64,000 nt of DNA, taken from positions 2,046,001-2,110,000 of the forward strand of contig NZ_CP059165.1 of NCBI RefSeq assembly GCF_013466425.1. The letters are read 5' to 3'. The position numbers were made by a program, and so were the translations under genes. The stretch is from Mycobacterium vicinigordonae. GTDB taxonomy: Bacteria; Actinomycetota; Actinomycetes; Mycobacteriales; Mycobacteriaceae. Of this stretch, positions 8,355 to 18,913 are shown piece after piece; the stretch's first letter is position 1; the number at the start of each line of letters is the position of its first letter. The notes under the pieces are model-generated. The model had not been told where the DNA came from and did not search any database. It saw only the letters and a program-made list of their open reading frames with translations.

Positions 8355-9835
8355 GACGTACAAGCGTGGTCAAGTCGATCGCCTTGATCGGATGCGCGGC
8401 GCTGGTGTTGGCCGGTTGCGCGGGCAAAAGCGGCACCACGAGCATGGTGAACGGCCACGCGGTGTCGGTGCTGTACGACCCGGCCAGCGTGGCCGGGCTG
8501 CCGGTGTCCGAGGGGCCCAGCGGGCCTCGTGGCGATGCGCCGAAACCGACCGGCACGGTGAAGAACACCGACAACGGCGATATCGACCATCTGTCCCTAT
8601 TGGCACTCAACGACATCGAGGAATTCTGGAAGCAGAATTGGCCCGACGAGGCGAAAAAGCCATTCAAAGAAGTCAGCTCATTCGTGTCGTACGACTCCAC
8701 CGACCCGGCTAGCCCAATTGTGTGTCGATCCAAGACATATAAGGTGATCAATGCCTCGTACAACTATGGGTGCAATATCGTGTCATGGGATAGGGGACAG
8801 TTGTTCCCCGCGGCGAAGAAATATTTCGGCGATATGTCTGTGGTCGGCATCCTGGCCCATGAATTCGGGCATTCGTTGCAATTTAACGGGGGACTGGTGA
8901 ACCCCAGGACAACGCCGACCCTGGTCGAGGAGCAGCAGGCGGATTGCTTCGCAGGCGTCTACCTGCGATGGGTTGCCGAAGGGCATTCGACGCGCTTCAC
9001 GTTGAGCACCGGTGACGCGCTGAGCCACGTGATCGCCGGAATGCTCAAGATTTCCGATCCGATCATGACCGAGGCGGAACTGGAGGAATCCGAAGACCAG
9101 GCGCACGGCACTGGCCTCGACCGGATCAGCGCGTTTCAAATGGGATTCAACAGCGGATCGGGAACGTGCGCCAAAATCGACATGGATGAAATCAAGAAAA
9201 GACGCGGAAACGAGCCGTTGGCGCTGCAGGTGGACACCTCGGGTGAAACGACCAGCGGCGAGGTGGCCATCGATAGCGACAGTGTCGGCACGTTGGTGGA
9301 GATCCTCACCGCGATCTTCTCACCCAAGTCGCCGCCTACATTGACGTTTTCCAACAGCACCTGTTCGGATGCGAAAGCCACCCAGGGAGCCACCTACTGT
9401 CCGTCGACCAACACCCTCATCGCCGATCTGCCTGCGCTGCAACAGCTCGGCAAACCCGGGGGCCGGAAGGGTATGACCGACCCGCAGATGCTGCAGGGCG
9501 ACAACACTGCGATGTCCATCGTCGCCTCGAGGTATGTGCTGGCGGTTCAGCACGAGCGGGGGCTGCCGCTGAACACACCGGCAGCCGCCGTGCGGACGGC
9601 GTGCCTGACTGGCGCATCACAGCGGAATATGGCGCAGCCCGTCAGCATCCCGTCCGGCAAGCAGCTGGTGCTGACGGCCGGTGACCTCGACAAGGCAATC
9701 ATCGGGCTGCTCGTCAACGGCGTCGCCGCCAGCGACGTCAACGGCGAGAACATGCCCGCCGGCTACACCCGTGCCATTGCGTTTAGGGCCGGGGTTCTCG
9801 ACGACTCCGACGAGTGCTTCAAGCGGATCCCCTGA
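8351..9835 (+). CDS. Lipoprotein zinc metallopeptidase (LpqM/YpfJ-like)
   Basis: A 494-residue exported protein. A short basic start is followed by a hydrophobic stretch and a lipobox, VLAGC (Cys about 24), predicting lipid anchoring outside the membrane. A zinc-protease motif HEFGH lies at residues 170-174. A downstream EEQQADCFAG (about 193-202) supplies the third ligand, the pattern of the neutral zinc metallopeptidase family. Paired cysteines elsewhere suggest disulfides. M. tuberculosis LpqM is a lipoprotein peptidase of similar size, but identity with it is not established. The GTG start at 8351 overlaps the DUF4333 stop, which argues for a joint function at the cell envelope. Confidence 0.75.
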   Translation: MRRTSVVKSIALIGCAALVLAGCAGKSGTTSMVNGHAVSVLYDPASVAGLPVSEGPSGPRGDAPKPTGTVKNTDNGDIDHLSLLALNDIEEFWKQNWPDEAKKPFKEVSSFVSYDSTDPASPIVCRSKTYKVINASYNYGCNIVSWDRGQLFPAAKKYFGDMSVVGILAHEFGHSLQFNGGLVNPRTTPTLVEEQQADCFAGVYLRWVAEGHSTRFTLSTGDALSHVIAGMLKISDPIMTEAELEESEDQAHGTGLDRISAFQMGFNSGSGTCAKIDMDEIKKRRGNEPLALQVDTSGETTSGEVAIDSDSVGTLVEILTAIFSPKSPPTLTFSNSTCSDAKATQGATYCPSTNTLIADLPALQQLGKPGGRKGMTDPQMLQGDNTAMSIVASRYVLAVQHERGLPLNTPAAAVRTACLTGASQRNMAQPVSIPSGKQLVLTAGDLDKAIIGLLVNGVAASDVNGENMPAGYTRAIAFRAGVLDDSDECFKRIP

Positions 9836-9839
9836 CACC

Positions 9840-10217
9840 TCAGCGGTAGGGGTTGGGCACCCGACCCCCACTGATCTGTGTCAACTGCGGCAGCGTCGAG
9901 AACGTCACCGCAGGCAGGCGCACTTCTTCGCCAGACTTGAGCTTCGCGCGTGCCCACGAGCCGCGGTGGAACCGCAGACCGTCGATGTCCTCCCAGGCCA
10001 TGGTTCGCCCGCCCAGCAGGGTGCGTACCCGCACGCCCTGTGTGTCGGCGACCGTCCGCAGCCGGATGATCAACGCCGACAACAACACCGGGATGACCAG
10101 TACCGGTGCACTGGGCGGCCAGGCCAGCACCGGCACCAGTAGGCCCAGGGACAGGAATCCGACAGCCAGATGCGCCATCGGCGATACCTTGATCACGACG
10201 GGCGACTCAGTAACCAC
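9840..10217 (-). CDS. cfp6: Low-molecular-weight protein CFP-6, PH-domain membrane protein
   Basis: A 125-residue protein with a double hydrophobic segment (HLAVGFLSLGLLVPVLAWP and APVLVIPVLLSALIIRL) followed by a small PH-like domain. That domain has the pattern RTVADTQGVRVRTLLGGRTMAWEDIDGLRF, typical of bacterial PH_6 proteins. It matches M. tuberculosis Cfp6 (Rv3004), a small protein found in culture filtrate. It lies immediately upstream of, and divergent from, the ilvB leader, as in M. tuberculosis. The GTG start at 10217 is the only initiation codon near the beginning of the conserved region. Function unknown. Confidence 0.85.
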   Translation of the reverse strand: MVTESPVVIKVSPMAHLAVGFLSLGLLVPVLAWPPSAPVLVIPVLLSALIIRLRTVADTQGVRVRTLLGGRTMAWEDIDGLRFHRGSWARAKLKSGEEVRLPAVTFSTLPQLTQISGGRVPNPYR

Positions 10218-10315
10218 TCTCGTATCATTCCATCGCCGCGCGCGACATTCGCCGACCAGCGGTCCCAGGAGCAGGATTTGACGGTTGAGCTGTGCGAAGG
10301 CTACCGTCGGACGCT

Positions 10316-10363
10316 ATGAAGCCTGGAATGCTCGTAGTACTTAGTCGGCGCGTTGGTGCCTGA
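10316..10363 (+). CDS. ilvB operon leader peptide
   Basis: A 15-residue open frame, [15 protein letters not shown], ends in TGA 87 bp before the ilvB start. Codons 6-9 read Leu-Val-Val-Leu, the amino acids made by the downstream pathway. Leader peptides rich in branched-chain residues control ilvBNC by ribosome-mediated attenuation in Corynebacterium. Its 3' end forms one arm of the first attenuator hairpin. No ribosome profiling can be seen here, but position, codons and adjacent structures agree. Confidence 0.75.
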   Translation: MKPGMLVVLSRRVGA

Positions 10364-10421
10364 CTAGCCATCGAGCACCAACGCGGCCCTCGTACAGCAG
10401 CTGTGCTGACGGGGGTTTTTT
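10349..10421 (+). terminator. ilvB attenuator: two hairpins and a T-run
   Basis: A perfect 11-bp stem pairs CGCGTTGGTGC (10349-10359) with GCACCAACGCG (10375-10385). It is followed by a second stem (10387-10415: CCC/GGG, CGT/ACG, CAGCA/TGCTG around a GCTG loop) and six T residues (10416-10421), a standard intrinsic terminator. Because the first stem begins inside the leader peptide, ribosome position there should decide which structure forms. Low branched-chain aminoacyl-tRNA would stall the ribosome at the Leu-Val-Val-Leu codons and favour read-through. The mechanism is inferred. Confidence 0.7.
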
Positions 10422-10449
10422 GTTGCCCACCGACTTTAAGAGGACAAAA

Positions 10450-12299
10450 GTGAGCGCACCGACCAAGCCGCACCCACCCCAGCGGCAGGACGCTACCCAT
10501 GGCGCCAAGCCTGCGCAACCGAAACGTATTGGGCCAGAACAACTTACCGGAGCACAAGCGGTCATCCGGTCGTTGGAGGCTCTTGACGTCGACGTCATCT
10601 TCGGCATCCCCGGCGGCGCCGTACTGCCGGTATATGACCCACTGTTCGACTCTCAGCAGCTGCGCCACGTGCTGGTGCGCCACGAGCAGGGCGCCGGGCA
10701 CGCCGCCAGCGGTTATGCGCACGCGACCGGTCGGGTCGGGGTATGCATGGCCACGTCGGGTCCCGGGGCGACCAACCTGGTGACGCCGCTGGCCGACGCC
10801 CAAATGGACTCGATTCCGGTGGTGGCCATCACCGGCCAGGTCGGACGGCAGCTAATCGGGACCGACGCCTTCCAGGAGGCCGATATCTCGGGCATCACGA
10901 TGCCGATCACCAAGCACAACTTCCTGGTCCGCACCGGCGACGAGATCCCCCAGGTGATCGCCGAGGCCTTCCATATCGCGGCGTCGGGGCGCCCGGGCGC
11001 AGTGCTCGTCGACATCCCCAAGGACGTACTCCAGGGCCAGTGCACCTTCAGCTGGCCGCCGCGCATGGATCTGCCCGGCTACAAGCCGAACACCAAACCG
11101 CATAATCGGCAGATCCGCGAGGCCGCCAAGTTGATCGCGGCGGCCCGCAAACCGGTGCTTTACGTCGGCGGTGGTGTAATCCGCGGCGAGGCGACCGCCG
11201 AGCTGCGTGAGCTGGCCGAGCTCACCGGCATCCCGGTTGTCACCACCTTGATGGCCCGCGGCGCGTTCCCCGACAGCCATCACCTGAACATGGGCATGCC
11301 CGGCATGCACGGCACTGTGGGGGCCGTTGCGGCACTGCAGAAAAGCGATCTGCTGATCGCGCTGGGCACCCGCTTTGATGACCGGGTGACCGGCAAACTG
11401 GAGTCGTTCGCGCCCGAAGCCAAAGTTATTCACGCCGACATCGACCCCGCCGAGATCGGCAAGAACCGGCATGCCGATGTGCCGATCGTCGGCGACGTCA
11501 AGAATGTCATCACTGACCTGATCGCGATGCTGCGCCACGACGGCGTGGGCGCTGGCGACCCCAAGATCCCAGAGATGACGGACTGGTGGGTCTACCTGGA
11601 GGGCATCCGCAAGACGTATCCGTTGAGCTACGACCCCCAGAGCGACGGCAGTCTGGGCCCGGAATACGTGATCGAGAAGCTCGGCCAGATCGCCGGCCCC
11701 GACGCCATCTACGTAGCCGGGGTGGGTCAGCACCAGATGTGGGCGGCGCAGTTCATTAAGTACGAAAAGCCCCGCACCTGGCTGAATTCCGGTGGTCTGG
11801 GCACCATGGGATTCGCGATTCCGGCGGCGATGGGCGCCAAGATCGCCCTGCCTGACACCGAGGTGTGGGCCATCGACGGCGACGGTTGCTTCCAGATGAC
11901 CAACCAGGAGCTGGCTACCTGCGCCGTCGAGGGCATCCCGATCAAGGTGGCCCTGATCAATAACGGCAACCTGGGCATGGTTCGGCAGTGGCAGACGCTG
12001 TTCTACGACGAGCGCTACTCGCAGACCGACCTGGCTACCCACTCGCGCCGCATCCCGGACTTCGTGAAGCTGGCCGAGGCGCTGGGTTGCGTCGGGATGC
12101 GTTGCGAGCGTGAAGAAGACGTGGAAGAGATGATCAACCGGGCCAGGGAGATCAACGACCGCCCGGTGGTGATCGACTTCATTGTCGGCGCCGACGCGCA
12201 GGTCTGGCCCATGGTCGCCGCCGGCACCAGCAATGACGAGATCCAGCAGGCCCGCGGTATCCGCCCGCTGTTCGACGACATCACCGAAGGGCATGCCTG

Positions 12300-12300
<1 letters not shown>
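10450..12300 (+). CDS. ilvB: Acetolactate synthase large (catalytic) subunit
   Basis: A 616-residue thiamine-diphosphate enzyme that condenses two pyruvates to acetolactate, or pyruvate with 2-oxobutyrate, in valine/leucine/isoleucine synthesis. The catalytic glutamate is in [14 protein letters not shown] (about residue 79). The ThDP/Mg motif [14 protein letters not shown]...[10 protein letters not shown] lies near residues 475-515. It matches M. tuberculosis IlvB1 closely over the whole length, including the end [11 protein letters not shown] 10450 was chosen because it gives the known N-terminus MSAPTKPH and follows AAGAGG. It is the first gene of ilvB-ilvN-ilvC and shares its last base with the ilvN start. 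Confidence 0.97.
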
Positions 12301-13869
<1,569 letters not shown>

Positions 13870-13883
13870 CCACCAGGCCTTCG

Positions 13884-13915
13884 CGCCGAGCGTCACGCGA
13901 GTGTGGCGCTCGGCG
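13884..13915. terminator. Stem-loop after ilvC
   Basis: A perfect 9-bp inverted repeat, CGCCGAGCG (13884-13892) and CGCTCGGCG (13907-13915), lies 15 bp after the ilvC stop. There is no T-run after it. U-less hairpins at operon ends are common in mycobacteria, but termination here is inferred from position only. Confidence 0.5.
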
Positions 13916-13989
13916 TGGGTCGTTGCGCTGCCGTGACGCTCGGTAAATTTCGCGTGTGAGATAGCATGGCGACACGTTTTCCGAGGGCG

Positions 13990-14170
13990 TCAACGAAAGC
14001 GCCCCGTCGCCCCACACAACTCGTCACGATCCGGCTCGGCAACAATCTGAACAATCCGCCCATCCAATGGCATTGCGCTGACCGGTCAACTCCGCCAACT
14101 CCTCGATCAACACCTCAAGACGCTCTGCAGAACTCACCACCACAGCCCCAGACGATGCGATCGACGACAT
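13990..14170 (-). pseudogene. 13E12-repeat (DUF222/HNH) protein, frameshifted N-terminal fragment
   Basis: On the minus strand from 14170, the frame reads MSSIASSGAVVVSSAERLEV...ELAELTGQRNAI. This is the start of the mycobacterial 13E12 repeat-family (DUF222, HNH-endonuclease) proteins. A one-base shift after RNAI restores DGRIVQIVAEPDRDELCGATG, the expected continuation, which then ends at a stop near 13990. The remaining ~400 residues of a normal 13E12 protein are absent. This is the remnant of a dispersed mycobacterial repeat, not a working gene. It fills most of the ilvC-wrbA gap; the rest shows nothing else recognisable. Confidence 0.7.
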
Positions 14171-14217
14171 ACCCCCATCATCGCAACCACCACTGACGAG
14201 TCCCGGCCGCCCTAGGA

Positions 14218-14823
14218 TCAGCCTGATCGTGCGAGCTGGTCGGCGACCGAGACGACGCGGCGGGCCAGGTGATCCAACGCGGCGGCGGTCGCGTCGTCGA
14301 TATCGGTGATGTTGTCGTGGGTTGCGACCAGGCTTGCGCCATAAGGGTTTCCGTCGACGAACTTCGACGGATCGGTGTAGCCCGGTGCGACGATGATGCC
14401 GCCCCAGTGCATCAAGGTGACGTAGAGCGTCAGCAGCGTGGACTCCTGTCCTCCGTGCAGGGTGTTGGTGGAGGTGAACGCCGCATACACCTTGTCGGCG
14501 AGCTTGCCTTGCGACCACAGCCCGCCAAGGCCGTCCAGGAAGTCGCGCAGCTGCGCGGCGACAGAGCCGAATCGGGTGGGGGAGCCGAAGATCACCGCAT
14601 CGGCCCATACGACATCGTCGCCGGTAGCCACCGGAAGATCCTTGGTGGCTTCGTAATTCGCCGTCCAGGCTGGGTTCTGGGCGAAGGTGGCCGGGTCGCG
14701 GGTCTCGGCCACGTGGCGCACCCGGACTTCGGCGCCGGCGGCCTCGGCTGCCGCCGCGACACGCGTGGCCATCGTGGTGCCGTGCCCGGTGGCGGAGTAG
14801 TAGATGATCGCGAGTTTGGTCAT
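14218..14823 (-). CDS. wrbA: NAD(P)H:quinone oxidoreductase, WrbA type
   Basis: A 201-residue flavodoxin-fold protein. The FMN phosphate loop is YYSATGHGTTMA near the N-terminus. Later come the WrbA signatures FGSPTRFGSVAAQLRDFLDGLGGLW and FTSTNTLHGGQESTLLTLYVTLMHWGG. WrbA enzymes reduce quinones by two electrons with FMN and NAD(P)H, limiting semiquinone formation. The ATG at 14823 overlaps the stop of the upstream FAD oxidoreductase (ATGA), so the two are co-translated. A GTG two codons earlier is possible. The neighbour suggests a redox role, unspecified. Confidence 0.88.
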   Translation of the reverse strand: MTKLAIIYYSATGHGTTMATRVAAAAEAAGAEVRVRHVAETRDPATFAQNPAWTANYEATKDLPVATGDDVVWADAVIFGSPTRFGSVAAQLRDFLDGLGGLWSQGKLADKVYAAFTSTNTLHGGQESTLLTLYVTLMHWGGIIVAPGYTDPSKFVDGNPYGASLVATHDNITDIDDATAAALDHLARRVVSVADQLARSG

Positions 14824-16250
14824 GGCCACAGCCTAGGCATCTCGGTGATCCCGAACTCGTGCCGCAGTAGCGTGCGCGCGGCGTAATAGCCGGCCATGCC
14901 GTGCACCCCGGCGCCCGGCGGGGTCGCCGCCGAGCAGAGGTAGGCCTTGGGAATTGGCGTGCGCCAGGGGGTCAGCGCCGGAGTGGGGCCAAGCATGTTG
15001 CGCCACAACGAATTCGCGCCCACCGAGATGTCGCCGCCGACGTAATTGGCGTTGTGATCGGCCAGTCGTGCCGCAGGCACTGCCCGAGCGGCCACCACGA
15101 CATCCCGAAAGCCGGGAGCGAACCGCTCGACGACCGCGGTCACTGTCTCGGTCGCGTCGACGGTGGAGCCCGCCGGCACATGGGCGTAGGTCCAGAATGG
15201 ACGTCGCCCGTCGTCGTCTCGGCGGCGAGGGTCCACGAGGTGTGGGACAGCGGCCAGCACCATCGGCCATTCGGCATGTCGACCGGCGGCGACCTGCGCC
15301 TCGGCGCGCGCCATTTGCGCGCGGGTGCCGCCGAGATGCAGCGTCGGCGCCTCGCGCAGTCGGGGGTCCGCCCACGGGATGTCTTCGCTGAGCACGAAAT
15401 CCACCTTCGCAACGCCTGGCCCGAATTGGTAGCGGCGCAACGCTTTTGCGTAGCCATCTGGGATGGTGTCGCGGTAGACACGCAACAGCGTGGTGGGCGC
15501 GGTGTCGAAAACGGCCACCCCTTCGGGCGGATCGGTGACCTCGGCATCCGTCGCCATCTCCCCGCCGTGCACACGCAGATCGGCGATCAGCGCTTCGACG
15601 ATCGCCTGGCTGCCGCCCGTCGGAATCGGCCAGCCGACCGAATGGGCAAGCGTGGCCAACATCAATCCCGCGCCCGCCGAAACCAATGATGGCAAGGGCG
15701 AAATTGCATGTGCGGCAACACCACTAAACAATGCACGAGCGTCCTCGCCGCGCAGCAATCCCCAGGCCGGGGTGCCCTGGGCTAGCATCCGCAGACCAAG
15801 GCGCGCAGGGGTCAGCAGCGAGCCCGGTGCCGACCGCTTGTCGCCGAGCATGAACTCGACCGCCGCATCCGAGTTGACCACTAAAGGCTCGAGAAGCCGC
15901 CGCCACGATGCGCCGTGGTCCAGCTCCGCGCAGGTGCGCCCTAGGTCGCGGTAGGCCACTGCGGCCGGTCGACCCGGCAGTGGGTTGGCGTACGAGATAT
16001 CCGGCACGCCCAACTGCACCCCGCGGGCGGTCAGATCGAACTCCGCGAAGAACGGCGACGCCACGGCCAGCGGATGCACCGCTGAGCACACGTCGTGCCA
16101 CACTCCGGGGAACTCGATATCGGCTTGGGTTCGGGCACCGCCGCCGAACGTGGGCTGGGCTTCGACGACCCGTACTGCAAGGCCGGCGCGGGCACAGATA
16201 ACGGCTGCGGCGAGCCCGTTGGGCCCGCTGCCGACGACGGTGACGTCCAT
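14820..16250 (-). CDS. NAD(P)/FAD-dependent oxidoreductase, phytoene-desaturase-like (Rv2997-type)
   Basis: A 476-residue FAD enzyme. The dinucleotide motif VVGSGPNGLAAAVICARAGLAVRVVEA occupies residues 4-30, followed by the CrtI/amine-oxidase type GGGART. The C-terminal FAD contact is YLCSAATPPGAGVHGMAGYYAAR. It resembles M. tuberculosis Rv2997 (alanine-rich dehydrogenase) in size and in lying directly beside serA. The substrate is unknown. No carotenoid genes are nearby, so phytoene is unlikely. It is divergent from serA (66 bp between starts) and overlaps wrbA. Confidence 0.85.
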   Translation of the reverse strand: MDVTVVGSGPNGLAAAVICARAGLAVRVVEAQPTFGGGARTQADIEFPGVWHDVCSAVHPLAVASPFFAEFDLTARGVQLGVPDISYANPLPGRPAAVAYRDLGRTCAELDHGASWRRLLEPLVVNSDAAVEFMLGDKRSAPGSLLTPARLGLRMLAQGTPAWGLLRGEDARALFSGVAAHAISPLPSLVSAGAGLMLATLAHSVGWPIPTGGSQAIVEALIADLRVHGGEMATDAEVTDPPEGVAVFDTAPTTLLRVYRDTIPDGYAKALRRYQFGPGVAKVDFVLSEDIPWADPRLREAPTLHLGGTRAQMARAEAQVAAGRHAEWPMVLAAVPHLVDPRRRDDDGRRPFWTYAHVPAGSTVDATETVTAVVERFAPGFRDVVVAARAVPAARLADHNANYVGGDISVGANSLWRNMLGPTPALTPWRTPIPKAYLCSAATPPGAGVHGMAGYYAARTLLRHEFGITEMPRLWP

Positions 16251-16316
16251 CTATCGATTCAAGCCGACAGAACCGCCGCTGGCGACCTCACTCGCGACAC
16301 GCTTTAGGCTGTCCGG

Positions 16317-17903
16317 GTGAACTTGCCTGTTGTGTTAATCGCCGACAAACTCGCCGAATCGACCGTCGCTGCCCTGGGAGACCAGGTTGAGGTGCGCTGG
16401 GTGGACGGGCCGGACCGGGAGAAGCTGCTGGCCGCGGTACCCGAGGCCGACGCCTTGCTGGTCCGGTCGGCCACCACCGTCGACGCTGAGGTGCTGGCAG
16501 CCGCCCCCAAGCTGAAGATCGTCGCCCGCGCCGGAGTCGGGCTGGACAACGTCGACGTGGACGCCGCCACCGCTCGCGGCGTGCTGGTGGTCAACGCGCC
16601 GACGTCGAACATCCACAGTGCTGCTGAGCACGCAATCGCCTTGTTGTTGGCCGCATCCCGCCAGATCCCGGCCGCTGACGCCACCCTGCGCGAGCACACC
16701 TGGAAGCGCTCCAAGTTCTCTGGCACCGAGATCTTCGGAAAGACCGTCGGCGTGGTCGGCCTGGGCCGGATCGGTCAGCTGGTGGCGCAACGGATCGCGG
16801 CATTCGGCGCCCACATCGTTGCCTACGACCCCTATGTGTCCTCCGCCCGCGCCGCCCAGCTGGGGATCGAGCTGCTCTCCCTGGACGACCTGTTGGCCCG
16901 CGCGGACTTCATCTCGGTGCACCTACCCAAGACGCCGGAAACCAAAGGCCTGCTGAACAAGGAGGCGCTGGCCAAGACCAAGCCGGGCGTCATCATCGTC
17001 AACGCCGCTCGCGGCGGGCTGATTGACGAGGCGGCGCTGGCCGAGGCGATCACCAGCGGGCACGTGCGCGCAGCCGGCCTCGACGTGTTCGCGACCGAAC
17101 CGTGCACCGACAGCCCCCTGTTCGAGCTGCCGGAGGTGGTCGTCACGCCACACCTGGGTGCCTCCACCGCCGAGGCTCAGGACCGCGCGGGCACCGACGT
17201 GGCCGAAAGCGTTCGGCTGGCCCTCGCCGGCGAGTTCGTGCCCGACGCCGTCAACGTCGGTGGTGGCGTGGTGAGCGAGGAGGTGGCACCGTGGCTGGAT
17301 CTGGCGCGCAAGCTCGGGGTACTGGCCGCCGCGCTGGCTGACGAGGCGCCGGTCACGTTATCGGTGCAGGTGCGTGGCGAGTTGGCCGCCGAGGACGTCG
17401 AGGTGCTCAAGCTTTCGGCGCTGCGCGGCCTGTTCTCGGCGGTCATCGACGAACCGGTGACGTTTGTCAATGCGCCTGCCCTGGCGGCCGAGCGAGGCGT
17501 CACCGCCGAGATCAGCAAGGCCACCGAAAGCCCCAACCATCGCAGCGTGGTCGAGGTGCGGGCGGTGGCCGCAGACGGCTCGGTGGTGAACGTGGCGGGG
17601 GCATTGTCCGGACCTCAGCTGGTTGAGAAGATCGTGCAGGTCAACGGCCGTCACTTCGATCTGCGCGCCGAGGGCATCAACCTGGTAATCAACTACGCCG
17701 ACCAGCCGGGGGCCTTGGGCAAGATCGGCACGCTGCTGGGCGCGGCAGGGGTGAACATCCACGCCGCGCAGCTGTCCGAGGACGCCGAGGGTGCGAACGC
17801 GACGATCCTGCTGCGGCTGGATCAGGACGTGCCGGAGGAGGTGCGCTCGGAGATTGCGCAGGCTGTGGGTGCCAACAAGCTCGAAGTGGTCGACCTGTCG
17901 TGA
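16317..17903 (+). CDS. serA: D-3-phosphoglycerate dehydrogenase
   Basis: A 528-residue type I PGDH that oxidises 3-phosphoglycerate with NAD+ in the first step of serine synthesis. NAD motif [16 protein letters not shown] lies near residue 145. The catalytic Arg is in [13 protein letters not shown] and the catalytic His in [12 protein letters not shown]. After about residue 320 come the intervening allosteric substrate-binding domain and a C-terminal ACT domain ([27 protein letters not shown]), the serine feedback site, as in M. tuberculosis SerA1. It starts at GTG 16317. The stop overlaps the leuB start by 4 bp. Confidence 0.97.
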   Translation: MNLPVVLIADKLAESTVAALGDQVEVRWVDGPDREKLLAAVPEADALLVRSATTVDAEVLAAAPKLKIVARAGVGLDNVDVDAATARGVLVVNAPTSNIHSAAEHAIALLLAASRQIPAADATLREHTWKRSKFSGTEIFGKTVGVVGLGRIGQLVAQRIAAFGAHIVAYDPYVSSARAAQLGIELLSLDDLLARADFISVHLPKTPETKGLLNKEALAKTKPGVIIVNAARGGLIDEAALAEAITSGHVRAAGLDVFATEPCTDSPLFELPEVVVTPHLGASTAEAQDRAGTDVAESVRLALAGEFVPDAVNVGGGVVSEEVAPWLDLARKLGVLAAALADEAPVTLSVQVRGELAAEDVEVLKLSALRGLFSAVIDEPVTFVNAPALAAERGVTAEISKATESPNHRSVVEVRAVAADGSVVNVAGALSGPQLVEKIVQVNGRHFDLRAEGINLVINYADQPGALGKIGTLLGAAGVNIHAAQLSEDAEGANATILLRLDQDVPEEVRSEIAQAVGANKLEVVDLS

Positions 17904-18913
17904 CCAAACTTGCTGTCATCCCCGGTGACGGTATCGGGCCGGAAGTCATCGACGAGGCACTTAAAGTGCTCGACGCGGTCAAGCCCGGCATCGAGACAAC
18001 CACCTACGACCTGGGGGCCCGGCGCTACCACGCCACCGGCGAAGTACTTCCGGAATCGGTGGTGCCCGAACTGCGCCAGCACGACGCGATCCTGCTGGGT
18101 GCGATCGGTGATCCGTCAGTGCCCAGCGGTGTCCTCGAGCGCGGCCTGTTGCTGCGCATGAGGTTCGAACTTGACCACCACGTCAATCTGCGGCCGGCCC
18201 GGCTGTACCCGGGGGTGCAGAGCCCGCTCGCCGGTAACCCCGATATCGATTTCGTCGTGGTGCGCGAGGGAACCGAGGGCCCGTATACGGGCAACGGCGG
18301 CGCGATCCGCGTCGGCACCCCGCATGAAGTCGCCACCGAAGTGAGTGTGAATACCGCGTTTGGGGTACGCCGGGTGGTGATCGACGCCTTCGAGCGGGCC
18401 CGCAGTCGTCGTAAACACCTAACCCTGGTGCACAAGACCAACGTGCTCACGTTCGCCGGCGGACTGTGGCTGCGCACGGTGCAGGACATCGGCACGCAGT
18501 ATCCCGACGTGGAGGTCGCTTACCAGCACGTCGACGCGGCCACAATCTTCTTGGCCACCGATCCGGGGCGCTTCGACGTGATCGTCACCGACAATTTGTT
18601 CGGCGACATCATCACCGATCTGGCCGCGGCGGTATGCGGCGGAATCGGCTTGGCTGCCAGCGGAAACATCGACGCGACCCGGATCAATCCGTCGATGTTC
18701 GAACCGGTGCATGGCAGTGCGCCCGACATCGCCGGTCGGGGCATCGCAGACCCCACCGCCGCGATCATGTCGGTGGCGCTGCTGCTGGCCCATCTTGGCG
18801 AGGACGAGGCGGCGGCCCGGGTGGATCGTGCGGTGGCGGCCTATCTGTCGACTCGCGGGGACGAACGGCCTGCCACCACCGATGTCGGCGAACGGATTGC
18901 AGCCGCGCTCTAG
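17900..18913 (+). CDS. leuB: 3-isopropylmalate dehydrogenase
   Basis: A 337-residue NAD-dependent decarboxylating dehydrogenase of leucine synthesis. It has the start [22 protein letters not shown], the substrate arginines in [23 protein letters not shown], the catalytic Lys in HKTNVLT, and the metal-binding stretch [15 protein letters not shown]. It has the length of the M. tuberculosis enzyme (336). GTG 17900 overlaps the serA stop (GTGA), so serA and leuB form a coupled operon. Its 3' end is overlapped by about 149 bp by the convergent MFS gene. Confidence 0.97.
   Translation: MTKLAVIPGDGIGPEVIDEALKVLDAVKPGIETTTYDLGARRYHATGEVLPESVVPELRQHDAILLGAIGDPSVPSGVLERGLLLRMRFELDHHVNLRPARLYPGVQSPLAGNPDIDFVVVREGTEGPYTGNGGAIRVGTPHEVATEVSVNTAFGVRRVVIDAFERARSRRKHLTLVHKTNVLTFAGGLWLRTVQDIGTQYPDVEVAYQHVDAATIFLATDPGRFDVIVTDNLFGDIITDLAAAVCGGIGLAASGNIDATRINPSMFEPVHGSAPDIAGRGIADPTAAIMSVALLLAHLGEDEAAARVDRAVAAYLSTRGDERPATTDVGERIAAAL

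Noticed and set aside
10300..10450. T-box riboswitch before ilvB
   Set aside because: No T-box sequence or specifier-loop structure is seen. The leader peptide explains the region better.
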